Below, piece after piece: positions 1-10,992 of a stretch of 34,492 bases of DNA. A program made the translations under genes and the position numbers. The notes under the pieces were generated by a model. It was not told the origin of the DNA. It did no database searches and was given only the letters and a program-made list of their open reading frames with translations. Source of the DNA: an uncultured Actinomycetes bacterium (GTDB taxonomy: Bacteria > Actinomycetota > Thermoleophilia > Solirubrobacterales > 70-9); NCBI GenBank assembly GCA_946482365.1, contig CAMLQY010000018.1, positions 1 through 34,492 on the forward strand, written 5' to 3'. Numbering within the stretch: the stretch's first letter is position 1; every line of letters starts with the position of its first letter.

Positions 1-125
1 TCGATCGCCTTGACCGCGACCGGGCGCTCGAGCCGGCCGTCCCAGGCCTCGTAGACCGTGCCGAAGCCGCCGCTGCCGATGCGGCGCTCGATCAGGAAGC
101 GGTTGAGGACGAGCGAGCCGACCAC
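1..125 (-). CDS. Serine/threonine protein kinase, N-terminal fragment
   Basis: Only the first ~41 codons lie in the window; the gene continues leftward past base 1. The minus-strand translation contains the glycine-rich ATP loop GSGGFGTVYEAWD (residues ~17-29) and the VAVKAI strand with the ATP-contacting lysine (~K39), the hallmarks of a Hanks-type (PknB-like) Ser/Thr kinase that phosphorylates proteins using ATP. Expected location is the cytoplasmic side of the membrane, but the part that would carry a membrane anchor is outside the window. The start is taken as GTG at 125-123, preceded by a GGAAGG Shine-Dalgarno-like stretch close to it. The leader carries a perfect hairpin at 138-171. The next gene (267) is divergent. 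Confidence 0.85.
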   Translation of the reverse strand, partial: MVGSLVLNRFLIERRIGSGGFGTVYEAWDGRLERPVAVKAI

Positions 126-137
126 GTCCCTTCCGGG

Positions 138-171
138 TTCGCCGCGCAGGACAGCACTCCTGCGCGGCGAA
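138..171. repeat. Perfect 14-bp inverted repeat in the kinase leader
   Basis: The arms TTCGCCGCGCAGGA (138-151) and TCCTGCGCGGCGAA (158-171) are exact reverse complements with a 6-base loop. It lies between the divergent kinase gene and the gene at 267, just upstream of the kinase Shine-Dalgarno. There is no U-run on either side, so it does not look like a normal intrinsic terminator. It may be an operator, an mRNA leader hairpin or another palindromic repeat of the kind seen elsewhere in the window. Confidence 0.85.
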
Positions 172-266
172 GAAAACGGGGTCGGCGTCAGGGAAATGCG
201 GCGTTTGCTGCGCTTCTTGACGCGACGACCACGGCAGCGTTCATACTCCCGCCCCACCCGACAGCT

Positions 267-1325
267 TTGGAGAGCCAGACTCCCTTGGAGGATTCCCCCG
301 CAAACCGCCCGGCACGCCGGCCGCGGCCACAGCGCCGGCCCGAACGGCAGCAGATCCTGATCCGTCGTGGCCTGGCCCTCGGCGGCGGCCTGCTGGTCCT
401 GATCCTGCTGGTCCTCGGCGTCAAGGGCTGCCTGGACGCCCGCAAGGACCGGGCGCTGAGCGACTACGCGAGCGACGTCACCCAGATCGTCGAAGAGACC
501 GACCAGACGAGCAAATCGCTCTTCGACAAGCTCGACGACCCCGGCAGCCTCTCGGTCACCGACTTCATCGGCCAGGTCGACGCCGACCGCAGCGCGATGG
601 ACAACTACGCGAGCCGGGTCGAGGACCTCGACGCCCCGGGCGACATGGGCGACGCCCAGGACACGCTCGAGCTGGTCTACGTGCTGCGCAGCAGCGCGAT
701 GAACGAAATCGCCGACCAGATCAGCACCGCGCTCGGCGACGTCGGCTCGGAGCGGGCGATGGCGGTCATCGCCAGGCAGATGCAGACCCTGGCCGCGAGC
801 GACGTCCTCTACGCCGCAGTCGTGCGCCCGGAAATCAACGCCGTGCTCGCCGACAACGGGATCGGCGGGAGCGACGTGCCGAAGAGCGTCTTCGTCCCCG
901 ACGGGACCCGCTGGCTAGACGAAGAGGAAGTGAGCGCCGCACTCGGTTCGGTGAGCGGGGCGACGGGCGCCGCGACTCCGGGGGTGCATGGGCTCGGACT
1001 TCTCGGCACCAGCGTCAACGGGACCGAACTCTCGGCTGAATCGGCCACTTCCGTGGCGAGCGAAGGCGCGCCCGAAGTCGAAGTCCAGGTGCAGAACCAG
1101 GGCGAATCGACTGAGAACGGGATCGACGTCTCGGTCACCGTCAGCGACGGGACGACGCTCTCGGGGACGATCGACAGCCTCGAAGCCGGTGAAACGGGGA
1201 GCGTCTCGATCCCGCTGACGCCGGCTCCGAAGGGAGAAGTGACGCTGGAAGTAAAGGTCGACACCGTGCCCGGCGAGCGGGTCTCCGAAAACAACGAAGC
1301 CAGCTACTCGGTCAGCTTCGAATAG
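267..1325 (+). CDS. Membrane-anchored protein with C-terminal CARDB-like domain
   Basis: A 352-aa protein not recognised as a named family over its full length. It begins with an Arg/Pro-rich disordered cytoplasmic stretch (~1-33), has one hydrophobic segment (~35-53, GLALGGGLLVLILLVLGV), then a long acidic, helical extracytoplasmic region (~60-200). The C-terminal ~95 residues read like a CARDB/Ig-like beta domain (EVEVQVQNQGESTENGIDVSV, NNEASYSV). This topology suggests a cell-surface or envelope protein. The start is uncertain: TTG at 267 has no clear ribosome site, and a second in-frame TTG lies at ~285. It ends 8 bp before pheA and is probably cotranscribed with it. A CATACT hexamer at 242-247 is a weak promoter candidate. 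Confidence 0.75.
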   Translation: MESQTPLEDSPANRPARRPRPQRRPERQQILIRRGLALGGGLLVLILLVLGVKGCLDARKDRALSDYASDVTQIVEETDQTSKSLFDKLDDPGSLSVTDFIGQVDADRSAMDNYASRVEDLDAPGDMGDAQDTLELVYVLRSSAMNEIADQISTALGDVGSERAMAVIARQMQTLAASDVLYAAVVRPEINAVLADNGIGGSDVPKSVFVPDGTRWLDEEEVSAALGSVSGATGAATPGVHGLGLLGTSVNGTELSAESATSVASEGAPEVEVQVQNQGESTENGIDVSVTVSDGTTLSGTIDSLEAGETGSVSIPLTPAPKGEVTLEVKVDTVPGERVSENNEASYSVSFE

Positions 1326-1333
1326 AGGCCTCA

Positions 1334-2170
1334 GTGCGGATCGCCTACCTGGGGCCGGCGGGGACCTTCACCGAGGACGCCCTGCGCGAGGCGCTCGGGG
1401 CGGGTGGGGGATACGAGCCGCTGCGAACGGCGACCGTGCACGACGCCATCCTCGCCGTCGAGCGTGGCGAGGCCGACCGTGCACTGGTCCCGTTCGAGAA
1501 CTCGATCGAGGGCTCGGTTCGCAGCACCCTCGACGCGCTCGCCTTCGACACCGAAGGGGTGACGATCGCGGGCGAGCACGACTTCGCGGTGCGGGCGCAG
1601 CTGATCGCCCGGGAGGAGACCGAGCTCGGAGAGGTGACGGCGGTGCTCTCCCATCCCCAGCCACTCGCCCAGTGCGCCCGCTTTCTGCGCGAGAGCCTCC
1701 CGGACGCCGAGCGGCGCAGCGTCAGCAGCACGGCCGAGGCGGTGCGCCAGGTCGCCGAGTCGGCCGAGCCCTGGGCGGCGATCGGCGCGCGCGCCGCCGC
1801 CGATCTCTACGGCTGCGCGATCCTCCGCGAGAACGTCGAGGACGAGGCCAACAACGTCACCCGCTTCGTCTGGATCGCTCCCGCCGGCACCGAGGCGGGG
1901 GGTGGTGAGGCTTGGAAGACGTCCCTCGTCTTCTCGGAGCTCGGCGAAGACCACCCCGGTGCCCTAGTCGAGGCGCTCCAGGAGTTCTCCTCGCGGGCGG
2001 TGAACCTCACCCGCATCGAGTCCCGCCCCCTCCGCAGCGGCCTGGGCCGCTACATGTTCTTCTGCGACCTGGAGGGGAACGTCGAGGACCAGGTCGTGGC
2101 CGAGGCCATAGAAGCCCTCCGGACCAAGGCCGCCTCGGTTCGGATTCTGGGCTCCTACCCCGTCGGGTAG
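1334..2170 (+). CDS. pheA: Prephenate dehydratase
   Basis: Cytoplasmic enzyme that converts prephenate to phenylpyruvate, the committed step of phenylalanine synthesis. The 278-aa length fits the monofunctional actinobacterial type (no chorismate mutase domain). Visible motifs: start MRIAYLGPAGTFTE, VPFENSIEG (~52-60), the catalytic TRF triplet in NNVTRFVWIAP (~T176-F178), and a C-terminal ACT domain (~195-275) with GALVEAL (~209-215) and ESRP (229-232), which bind phenylalanine for feedback inhibition. GTG start, 8 bp after the preceding gene. No leader peptide or T-box is seen, so control is probably allosteric. Confidence 0.95.
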   Translation: MRIAYLGPAGTFTEDALREALGAGGGYEPLRTATVHDAILAVERGEADRALVPFENSIEGSVRSTLDALAFDTEGVTIAGEHDFAVRAQLIAREETELGEVTAVLSHPQPLAQCARFLRESLPDAERRSVSSTAEAVRQVAESAEPWAAIGARAAADLYGCAILRENVEDEANNVTRFVWIAPAGTEAGGGEAWKTSLVFSELGEDHPGALVEALQEFSSRAVNLTRIESRPLRSGLGRYMFFCDLEGNVEDQVVAEAIEALRTKAASVRILGSYPVG

Positions 2171-2181
2171 CGATGCCTGCG

Positions 2182-2187
2182 TAAAAT
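2182..2187 (+). promoter_or_regulatory. Putative -10 element of the HNH endonuclease gene
   Basis: TAAAAT lies 11 nt before the ATG at 2199 in an otherwise GC-rich gap. It fits TANNNT and predicts a very short 5' leader. No convincing -35 box is seen. Confidence 0.4.
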
Positions 2188-2198
2188 CCCCGAGCAAG

Positions 2199-2705
2199 AT
2201 GGCACGGGTGCTCGTACTCAACGCAACGTATGAGCCGATCAACGTCTGCACGTTGAGACGAGCCGCTGTGCTCCTGCTGAAGGAAAAGGCCGAGCTTCTG
2301 GAGCGGCGCGAGGGCGCCATCCACTCCGAGCACATGACGATGGAGCGCCCCGACGTGATCCGCCTCGTCAGCTACGTGCGGATCCCGCGCGAAGCGCACA
2401 GGAGGAAGATCACCCGGCGCGCGGTTCTCGCGCGCGACTCGTGGACCTGCCAGTACTGCGGCTCGCGCAAGTCCGGCCTGACGGTCGACCACGTGATCCC
2501 GCGCAGCCGCGGCGGCAAGTCGGTCTGGGAGAACATCGTCGCCGCCTGCGCCGCCTGCAACCGCCGCAAGGGCAACCGCCTCCCCCGCGAGATCCAGATG
2601 CACCCCCAGACGACGCCCAAGGCCCCCGGCCCGACGGTCTTCATCCAGGTGGCCAGCCCTTCGATTCCCGAAGCCTGGCAGCAGTACCTTCCGGCGGCGG
2701 CGTAG
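2199..2705 (+). CDS. HNH endonuclease family protein
   Basis: A 168-aa protein with an N-terminal segment (MARVLVLNATYEPINVCTLRR) typical of a widespread HNH group in actinobacteria, followed by an HNH nuclease core. Zinc-binding CxxC pairs are at C84/C87 (CQYC) and C117/C120 (CAAC); the catalytic DH pair is D97-H98 in VDHVIPRSRGG, and ENIVAACAACNRRKGNR completes the beta-beta-alpha-metal fold. It should be a metal-dependent DNA nuclease; the substrate is unknown. There is no adjacent methylase or phage gene, so a housekeeping rather than restriction role is likely. The C-terminus (~130-168) is Pro-rich. The gene is free-standing with its own -10 candidate. Confidence 0.9.
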   Translation: MARVLVLNATYEPINVCTLRRAAVLLLKEKAELLERREGAIHSEHMTMERPDVIRLVSYVRIPREAHRRKITRRAVLARDSWTCQYCGSRKSGLTVDHVIPRSRGGKSVWENIVAACAACNRRKGNRLPREIQMHPQTTPKAPGPTVFIQVASPSIPEAWQQYLPAAA

Positions 2706-2788
2706 GAAGGGCCTGAGTCCCCTCGCCCTATCCCACAGGCTGCCTACTCTTTGAGCTGTTCTTTGGCCGAACGGCTCGACCCGATACG

Positions 2789-2794
2789 TAGACT
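2789..2794 (+). promoter_or_regulatory. Putative -10 element, small secreted protein gene
   Basis: TAGACT ends 8 nt before the ATG at 2803. The same hexamer recurs 8 nt before khpB (14399) and upstream of the Rieske gene (33209). It predicts a near-leaderless mRNA. Confidence 0.45.
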
Positions 2795-2802
2795 CTCGGC
2801 GC

Positions 2803-3150
2803 ATGGGGCTACGGTGGGTGCGGCGGATGGCTGTGGCTGGACTACTGGTTCTCGCTTTCTTGACCTTCTTTGCCTTTCGGCCGACGGCAATCCTCGGCAT
2901 CAACGGGGGAGCGCTGCACAGCTCGGTCGGCAGCTCGGTGACGGGCGGTTCGTGCCGCCACCTGCACGATCAAGTCTGGACTTGCCCTCGCAGCGAAGCC
3001 CAAGGTGGTAGCGGCAACGTTCCCTATCGAGTCGAGGTCGACGGCCTTGGATGCTGGAACGCGACTCGTGGTGGCGGCTATGACCCTGAAGCCGGCCCCA
3101 AGCACCTCTCGGGCTGCGTCACGATCGCGAACTACCTCCTCGGCTCGTAA
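2803..3150 (+). CDS. Small secreted or membrane-anchored protein, unknown function
   Basis: A 115-aa protein of no family I recognise. It has a basic start (MGLRWVRR), a hydrophobic segment (~9-26, MAVAGLLVLAFLTFFAF) that could be a signal peptide or a single anchor, then a ~85-residue polar domain with four cysteines (SCRHLHDQVWTC, LGCWNATRGGG, LSGCVTI) that could form two disulfides outside the cell. There is no lipobox. Its base composition is less GC-rich than its neighbours. It stands alone between the HNH gene and convergent gyrA, with its own -10 candidate. Coding is supported by the start context and the clear signal-plus-domain layout. Confidence 0.65.
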   Translation: MGLRWVRRMAVAGLLVLAFLTFFAFRPTAILGINGGALHSSVGSSVTGGSCRHLHDQVWTCPRSEAQGGSGNVPYRVEVDGLGCWNATRGGGYDPEAGPKHLSGCVTIANYLLGS

Positions 3151-3218
3151 GACATAGAAGCGACGGGGACAGAGGCTTCGTGATCTGAGAAGAGGATCGG
3201 GCACCCTCTCACCGCCTG

Positions 3219-5726
3219 CTACTCCGTCAGCTGCTCCTGGCTGCTGGGCTCCTCGGCGTCTGAGTCGTCGTCGACGACGAGGGCTACGGCGCTGACGCAG
3301 TCGTCGTCCTTCATGTTCATGACTTTGACGCCCTGGGTGGGGCGGCCCATCTGAGAGATGCCGCCGGCGGGGGTGCGCTGGACCATGCCGTTCTGGGAGA
3401 TGAAGAGCAGGTCCTGGTGCTCGCGGACGATCAGGGCGCCGGCGAGGCCGCCCTTCTTCGCGGTCAGCTTCGCGGTCAGCACGCCCTTGGTGCCGCGGCC
3501 CTTGACCGGGTACTCGGAGACCGAGGTGCGCTTGCCGTAGCCGTTCTCGGTGACGACGAAGAGCTCGGAGTCGTCCCGGGCGACGTCCATCGCCAGGACT
3601 CGGTTGGGCTTGCCGTTGACCTTGGCAGAGACGTTCATGCCTTTGACGCCGCTGGTGTCGCGGCCCATCGGCCGCACGGCCTCCTCGGAGAAGCGCGAGG
3701 CATGGCCCGACTTGGAGACCAGGAGGATGTCGTCGTCGCCCGAGGTCAGGCGCACCTGGACCAGCTCGTCGCCGTCGCGGATCTTGATCGCGATGATCCC
3801 GTCGGCGCGGATCGGCGTGTTGTAGGCCTTGAACTCGGTCTTCTTGACCAGGCCGTCGGCGGTGGCGAAGACCAGGTACCTGTTCTCGCTGAAGTCGCGG
3901 GTCGGGATCACCGCGGTCACCTTCTCGCCCTCGCGCAGCGGCAGGACGTTGACCAGGGCACGGCCTTTGGCCGTTCGCGCCCCCTCCGGCAGCTCGTAGA
4001 CCTTGAGCCGGTAGACCTTGCCGCGGTTGGTGAAGAAGAGCAGGAAGTCGTGGGTCGAGCAGATGTGCAGGTGCTCGATGTAGTCGTCCTCCTTGAGGTC
4101 CATGCCCATCACTCCGCGCCCGCCGCGGTGCTGCTGGCGGTAGGTGGCGAGCGGCAGCCGCTTGGCGTAACCGGAGTGGGTGATCGAGATCACCATCTGC
4201 TGGTCGGCGATCATGTCCTCGATGTTCATGTCGCCCTCGAAGTGGGTGACTTCGGTGCGGCGCTCGTCGCCGAAGCGCTTGTCGACTTCGTCGAGCTCCT
4301 CGACGATCACGGCGTCGATCCGCGCCGGGTCGCCGAGGATCGCGCGCAGCTCGGCGATCCGGGCGAGCAGCTCGTCGTGCTCCTCGCGGACCTTGTCGGA
4401 CTCCAGCGCGGTGAGGCGGGCGAGGCGCATGTCGAGGATCGCCTGAGCCTGCTCGCTGGACAGCTCGAAGCGCTCCATCAGGCCGTTGCGGGCGATGTCG
4501 GTGTCGGCCGAGGCGCGGATCAGCTCGATCACCGCGTCGAGGTTGTCGAGGGCGACCAGCAGGCCCTCGAGGATGTGGGCTCGGGCCTCGGCGCGGCGCA
4601 GCTCGTGCTGGGTGCGGCGGATGACGACCTCGCGCTGATGGCTGACGTAGTGCTCGACCAGCTCCTTCAGGCCGAGCGTGCGCGGTACCCCGTCGACCAG
4701 CGCGACCATGTTGATCCCGAAGGTGCTCTGCATCGCCGTGCGCTTGTAGAGCTGGTTGAGCACCACCTCGGGCGGGTCGCCCCCGCGCTTGGTCTCGATC
4801 ACCAGCCGCATGCCCGAGCGGTCCGACTCGTCGCGCAGGTCGGAGATGCCGGTGATCTTCTTCTCGCGGACGAGGTCGGCGATCTTCGTGATCAGGCCCC
4901 CGTCGCCGCCCTTCTTCACCATGAAGGGAAGCTCGGTGACGACGATCGCGTCGCGGCCCCCCTTGATCGGCTCGACGTGGGCGCGGGCGCGGATCCGCAC
5001 CGAGGCGCGGCCCGAGGCGTAGGCCTCGGCGATGCCTTCGGCGCTCATGATCCCGCCGCCGGGGAAGTCCGGGCCCTTGACGTGCTCCATCAGCCCGGCC
5101 AGGTCTATGCCCGGATTCGCGATGTAGGCCTTGACCGCCGCGATCGACTCGGAGAGGTTGTGGGGCGGGATGTTCGTCGCCATCCCCACCGCGATCCCCG
5201 AGGACCCGTTGACGAGGAGGTTGGGGAAGCGAGCCGGCAGGACCAGCGGCTCCTGCTGCGATTCGTCGTAGTTGGGCCCCCACTCCACCGTCTCGGCGTC
5301 GATGTCGCGCAGCAGCTCGGTCGAGAGGCGCGCCAGGCGCGCCTCGGTATACCGCATCGCGGCCGGCGGGTCGTCGTCGATCGAGCCGAAGTTGCCCTGG
5401 CCGTCGACCAGCATGTAGCGCAGCGAGAAGTCCTGCGCCATCCGCGCCAGCGTGTCGTAGATCGCGCTGTCGCCGTGCGGGTGGTACTTGCCCATCACCT
5501 CGCCGACGATGAAGGCCGACTTGCGGTAGGGCCGGTTGGGCTGCAGGGCGAGGTCGTGCATCGCGTAGAGCACCCGCCGGTGCACGGGCTTGAGCCCGTC
5601 GCGGACGTCCGGCAGGGCGCGGCCGACGATCACGCTCATCGCGTAGTCGAGATACGACGAGCGCATCTCGTTGGTCAGCTCGCGCTCCTCGATCCGCCCT
5701 CCGGTCAGGGCTTCGGCACCCTCCAC
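3219..5726 (-). CDS. gyrA: DNA gyrase subunit A
   Basis: Breakage-reunion subunit of DNA gyrase, which introduces negative supercoils using ATP as an A2B2 complex with GyrB. The 835-aa length is normal. The catalytic tyrosine is Y126 in [10 protein letters not shown]. The quinolone-determining region reads [13 protein letters not shown] (from ~80) and keeps S87 and D91, the drug-sensitive residues by E. coli logic (S83/D87). The GyrA box, needed for DNA wrapping, is at ~532-538 as QHRGGRG. The C-terminal domain is a beta-pinwheel ending in an acidic tail (DDDSDAEEP). GTG start, 34 bp downstream of the gyrB stop; the two genes are probably cotranscribed. Confidence 0.97.
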   Translation of the reverse strand: MEGAEALTGGRIEERELTNEMRSSYLDYAMSVIVGRALPDVRDGLKPVHRRVLYAMHDLALQPNRPYRKSAFIVGEVMGKYHPHGDSAIYDTLARMAQDFSLRYMLVDGQGNFGSIDDDPPAAMRYTEARLARLSTELLRDIDAETVEWGPNYDESQQEPLVLPARFPNLLVNGSSGIAVGMATNIPPHNLSESIAAVKAYIANPGIDLAGLMEHVKGPDFPGGGIMSAEGIAEAYASGRASVRIRARAHVEPIKGGRDAIVVTELPFMVKKGGDGGLITKIADLVREKKITGISDLRDESDRSGMRLVIETKRGGDPPEVVLNQLYKRTAMQSTFGINMVALVDGVPRTLGLKELVEHYVSHQREVVIRRTQHELRRAEARAHILEGLLVALDNLDAVIELIRASADTDIARNGLMERFELSSEQAQAILDMRLARLTALESDKVREEHDELLARIAELRAILGDPARIDAVIVEELDEVDKRFGDERRTEVTHFEGDMNIEDMIADQQMVISITHSGYAKRLPLATYRQQHRGGRGVMGMDLKEDDYIEHLHICSTHDFLLFFTNRGKVYRLKVYELPEGARTAKGRALVNVLPLREGEKVTAVIPTRDFSENRYLVFATADGLVKKTEFKAYNTPIRADGIIAIKIRDGDELVQVRLTSGDDDILLVSKSGHASRFSEEAVRPMGRDTSGVKGMNVSAKVNGKPNRVLAMDVARDDSELFVVTENGYGKRTSVSEYPVKGRGTKGVLTAKLTAKKGGLAGALIVREHQDLLFISQNGMVQRTPAGGISQMGRPTQGVKVMNMKDDDCVSAVALVVDDDSDAEEPSSQEQLTE

Positions 5727-5760
5727 TCAGGCCACCCGCCCTTCGCCCAGTCCGCGCGCG

Positions 5761-8190
<2,430 letters not shown>

Positions 8191-8345
8191 TTAGTCCCTT
8201 CCCGCTCTCATAGAAAACCCCAACCTGTGGGCGCACGCCGCACCTGGTCGGGGCAGAAACGCAAGTTGACATAAGGATACCAGTTCGAGCCCCCTGGCGA
8301 CGGCCGGAGTCGAGATAAAAGGCCTGCAAATCGTGGCAATTTAAA

Positions 8346-8651
8346 TTACTTTCGGTCATCTTCCACACGGAACCGCAAACTCCGGGGCGCCTGCTCTCCG
8401 AGGCGCTCCCGAAGACGCTCCAGGAGCTGCCCTTGCATCAAATCCAACTCCTGCGCCCAGACGGAATCAGAGCAGCCGACCAGGGCCTCCCCCGCACGCT
8501 CGGAGACAGGGCTGGCGACGGCGGCGATCTGATCGCCCACGGTCTCCGCCCAGGCGACCTGGAGGGCGGCAAGCGGGGTCTTCGGTGCCGCTTGGCCGAG
8601 GGCGGCGCGCAGCGCCGCGCCAGCGGGGCGGGGTGCTCTCCGCCGGCTCAC
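8346..8651 (-). CDS. dciA: DUF721/DciA family protein
   Basis: A 101-aa basic protein of the DciA (DUF721) family, the helicase-operator protein that helps load or regulate the replicative helicase DnaB in bacteria lacking DnaC or DnaI. Visible family features are VAWAETVGDQIAAVASP and the WAQELDLMQGQLLERL helix. The position between recF and gyrB is the classic actinobacterial one. The GTG start at 8651 overlaps the recF stop by 4 bp (GTGA), indicating translational coupling. Confidence 0.85.
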   Translation of the reverse strand: MSRRRAPRPAGAALRAALGQAAPKTPLAALQVAWAETVGDQIAAVASPVSERAGEALVGCSDSVWAQELDLMQGQLLERLRERLGEQAPRSLRFRVEDDRK

Positions 8652-9739
8652 GCCGCCGCGGCCTCGCTGACGAGGAGGGGCATTCGCACCACGGATCCGC
8701 TTGCCCGGGCCGGCAGGGAGTCGATCGACGCCGCCGTGATCAGCGCCTGCCCGCCGCTTGCGAGTCGCTCGACCAGGCGCTCCCGGCGACCCGGGTCGAG
8801 CTCGCTCATGACGTCGTCGAGCAACAGCAGCGGCACGACGCGGCGAGCTCGCAGGAGCGCGTCGCGCTCGGCGAAGAGCAGGGCGAGAAGCGCCGCGCGC
8901 TGCTGGCCCTGCGAGCCGTAGCGGCGCAGCGAACGGCGGTCGCGGTCGATCTTCAGCTCGTCCAGGTGGGGGCCCCAGGAACTGCGGCCGAGGCGGATGT
9001 CGGCCTCGCGGCGCTCGGCCAGGCCGGTGCGGATCTCCTCGGCCGACCCCGCGGCGCGGGGCGCATACTCGATCCTCGCCGCGCCCTCCACCCCGAGCTC
9101 CTCCGCCGCGCTCGCAAAAGGCCCCGCCAGCTCGGAGACCGCGTCCGAGCGGGCGGCGACCAGCTCGGCGGCGGCGGCGGCCATCGTCTCGTCCCAGACG
9201 TCGAGCTCGCCGGCCGCTGCGCGACGGGATGCGACGCGGGCAACCAGGGCATTGCGCTGCGCGAGCGCCTGTCCGAACCGCTTGCGCAGGTCGGCGCGGG
9301 CGGGCCAGCGGGCGGCGAGGAAACCGTCGAGGTGGGCGCGGCGTTCCGCCGGCGGGCCCTTGACGAGGGCCAGTCGGTCGGGAGAGAAAACGGCCACGGG
9401 AGGACGGCTGTGGGAGATCGTGGTCGGGTCGGCGGGGCTGCCGTCGAGCAGGTGGCGGCGGCCTTCGGCCCGGCTCACCGAGGCGAGCAGGCGCCGCTCG
9501 ATGCCATCGTCGTCGCGCACCGTCGCTTCGGCGCGGGCGAAGGACTCGCCGAACGGGATCAGGTCGCGCCGGTCGCCGGTCCGGAAGGAGCGGCCGGTGA
9601 GGGCGAAGTAGAGGGCCTCCAGCAGGTTCGTCTTGCCGACGCCGTTGGGACCGACGAGGCTGACGATTCCCGGGGCGAGCTCGACCCGGGCTCCGGCCAG
9701 GCTCCTCAGCGGCCTCGCTTCGACGGCCGTGACCAGCAC
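8648..9739 (-). CDS. recF: DNA replication and repair protein RecF
   Basis: SMC-like ABC ATPase of the RecFOR pathway, which binds ssDNA/dsDNA junctions at gaps and helps RecOR load RecA. The 363-aa length is normal. The Walker A motif is GPNGVGKTN (~30-38), PPAERRAHLDGFL is a RecF family motif, and the signature (GSQGQQRA) and Walker B (LLLLDDVMSELDPGRRERL) motifs are near the C-terminus. GTG start at 9739, with GAGG overlapping the dnaN stop as a likely ribosome site. It forms a tight operon with dnaN upstream (10-bp gap) and dciA downstream (4-bp overlap). Confidence 0.96.
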   Translation of the reverse strand: MLVTAVEARPLRSLAGARVELAPGIVSLVGPNGVGKTNLLEALYFALTGRSFRTGDRRDLIPFGESFARAEATVRDDDGIERRLLASVSRAEGRRHLLDGSPADPTTISHSRPPVAVFSPDRLALVKGPPAERRAHLDGFLAARWPARADLRKRFGQALAQRNALVARVASRRAAAGELDVWDETMAAAAAELVAARSDAVSELAGPFASAAEELGVEGAARIEYAPRAAGSAEEIRTGLAERREADIRLGRSSWGPHLDELKIDRDRRSLRRYGSQGQQRAALLALLFAERDALLRARRVVPLLLLDDVMSELDPGRRERLVERLASGGQALITAASIDSLPARASGSVVRMPLLVSEAAAA

Positions 9740-9749
9740 CCGGCCAGCC

Positions 9750-10856
9750 TCAGACGTTGAGGCGGATCGGCATCACCAGGTAACGGAAGTCTTCGTTGTC
9801 GACCGGCTGCAGCAGGCCCGGCCGCAGCGGTGAGATCAGGCGAAGCATCACCTCGTCGCCCTCGACGCTTTCGATGCCCTCGCGCAGGAAGTCGGGGTTG
9901 AAGCCGATCTCCAGCGGCTCCCCCTCGAACGCCGCCGGCATCGTCTCTTCGGCATCGCCCACGTCGGGAGTCGAAGCCGCCACGGTCAACTTGCCCGGCG
10001 AGAGCGAGAGCCTCAGCGGAGCGTTGCGCTGGGCCAGCTGGCTGACACGGCGGGTCACGTCGAGCAGCTCCGGCCGCGGCAACCTGACGTCGTGCTCGTA
10101 GGACTCCGGCAGGAGTTGTCGAAAATTGGGGAACTGGCCGTCGATCAGCCTCGTGTTGAGGAGGATCTCCCCTGCCCTGAAGACGGCCTGGTTGCGGAGA
10201 AGGGCCACCGAGACCGTGCCGACGCCGTCGCTGGAGACGATGCGCCCGAGCTCGCGCAGCGCCCGGGCGGGGATGTTGGCCTGCAGCTCGCCGCCGATCT
10301 CCTGCTCGAGCTCGGTGCGCTTCACCGCAAGCCGGTAGGAGTCGGTTGCGACCATGGTCATCTCGGAGCCGGTGGCGCTGACCAGGACCCCCGTCAGCAC
10401 AGGCCGCATGTCGTCCCGCGACGCGGCGCCCGCGACCAGCTCGACGGCTGACGCCAGCGCCGGCGCCGGGATCGTCAAGGGCTCGCCCTCCTCCTCCGGC
10501 AGCTTGGGGAAGTCCTCGCTGGGGAGGGTTCGCAGGTGAAAGCTGGAGCCGCCGCTGCGAATCTCGACGTCGCGCTCGGACTCGCGCAGCTCGATCTCCA
10601 CCGTCGGATCGCCGAGGGAGCGCGCGAGCTCGGCCAGCAGGCGGCCGGGGAGGAGAACCGAGCCGGCGCCCTCCGCCTCGGCCTCGAGGTCAGTCTTCAG
10701 CCCCATCTCGAGATCGGTGGCACAGAGGCTGACGCCGCTCTCCTCGACACCGATCAGGATTCCCGAGAGCGACTGGGTCGCGGCGCGGGTGGAGACGGCG
10801 CGGGAGACGACTGAGAGCTTCGCGACCAGCTCATCGCGTTTGGTTGTCAGCTTCAA
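9750..10856 (-). CDS. dnaN: DNA polymerase III beta sliding clamp
   Basis: Ring-shaped processivity clamp that tethers DNA polymerase III and other partners to DNA. Three repeated clamp domains are recognisable. Typical stretches are KLTTKRDELVAKLSVVSRAV at the N-terminus, LIDGQFPNFRQLLP in the middle, and the C-terminal YLVMPIRL that forms part of the partner-binding pocket. I place the start at TTG 10856 (368 aa, MKLTTKRDEL) because it matches the family start and has AAGG ten bases upstream; an ATG at 10910 would add 18 unrelated residues. It lies 136 bp after dnaA and 10 bp before recF. Confidence 0.95.
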   Translation of the reverse strand: MKLTTKRDELVAKLSVVSRAVSTRAATQSLSGILIGVEESGVSLCATDLEMGLKTDLEAEAEGAGSVLLPGRLLAELARSLGDPTVEIELRESERDVEIRSGGSSFHLRTLPSEDFPKLPEEEGEPLTIPAPALASAVELVAGAASRDDMRPVLTGVLVSATGSEMTMVATDSYRLAVKRTELEQEIGGELQANIPARALRELGRIVSSDGVGTVSVALLRNQAVFRAGEILLNTRLIDGQFPNFRQLLPESYEHDVRLPRPELLDVTRRVSQLAQRNAPLRLSLSPGKLTVAASTPDVGDAEETMPAAFEGEPLEIGFNPDFLREGIESVEGDEVMLRLISPLRPGLLQPVDNEDFRYLVMPIRLNV

Positions 10857-10992
10857 GTGATGAATGCCTTCTTGAGTTGGATTAGGGCTTGTTGAAAAGC
10901 GCGAAAGCAAGAGCTATGCCGCTTCGGCAACGGCTTCGCGTGTTGTGGGCTGCTCTGTGGAAGGGCACTGATTCTTACACCGGCATCGGCTG
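10857..10992. other. dnaA-dnaN intergenic gap; weak oriC candidate
   Basis: 136 bp, visibly richer in A and T than the genes around it, between dnaA and dnaN, where the actinobacterial origin often lies. I see no good match to the DnaA box TTGTCCACA or TTATCCACA; the nearest word (CCTTCCACA on the minus strand, about 10970) has three mismatches. It is short for an oriC. It also holds the dnaN ribosome site. Confidence 0.3.

Noticed and set aside
3151..3218. Possible terminator between the small secreted gene and gyrA
   Set aside because: Only a weak 5-bp stem with a long loop and no T-run.
5460..5500. Quinolone-resistance mutation in gyrA
   Set aside because: The region keeps S87 and D91, the usual sensitive residues.
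8191..8345. Origin of replication in the gyrB-dciA gap
   Set aside because: It has an AT-rich patch but no DnaA-box-like word; more likely the gyrB promoter region.
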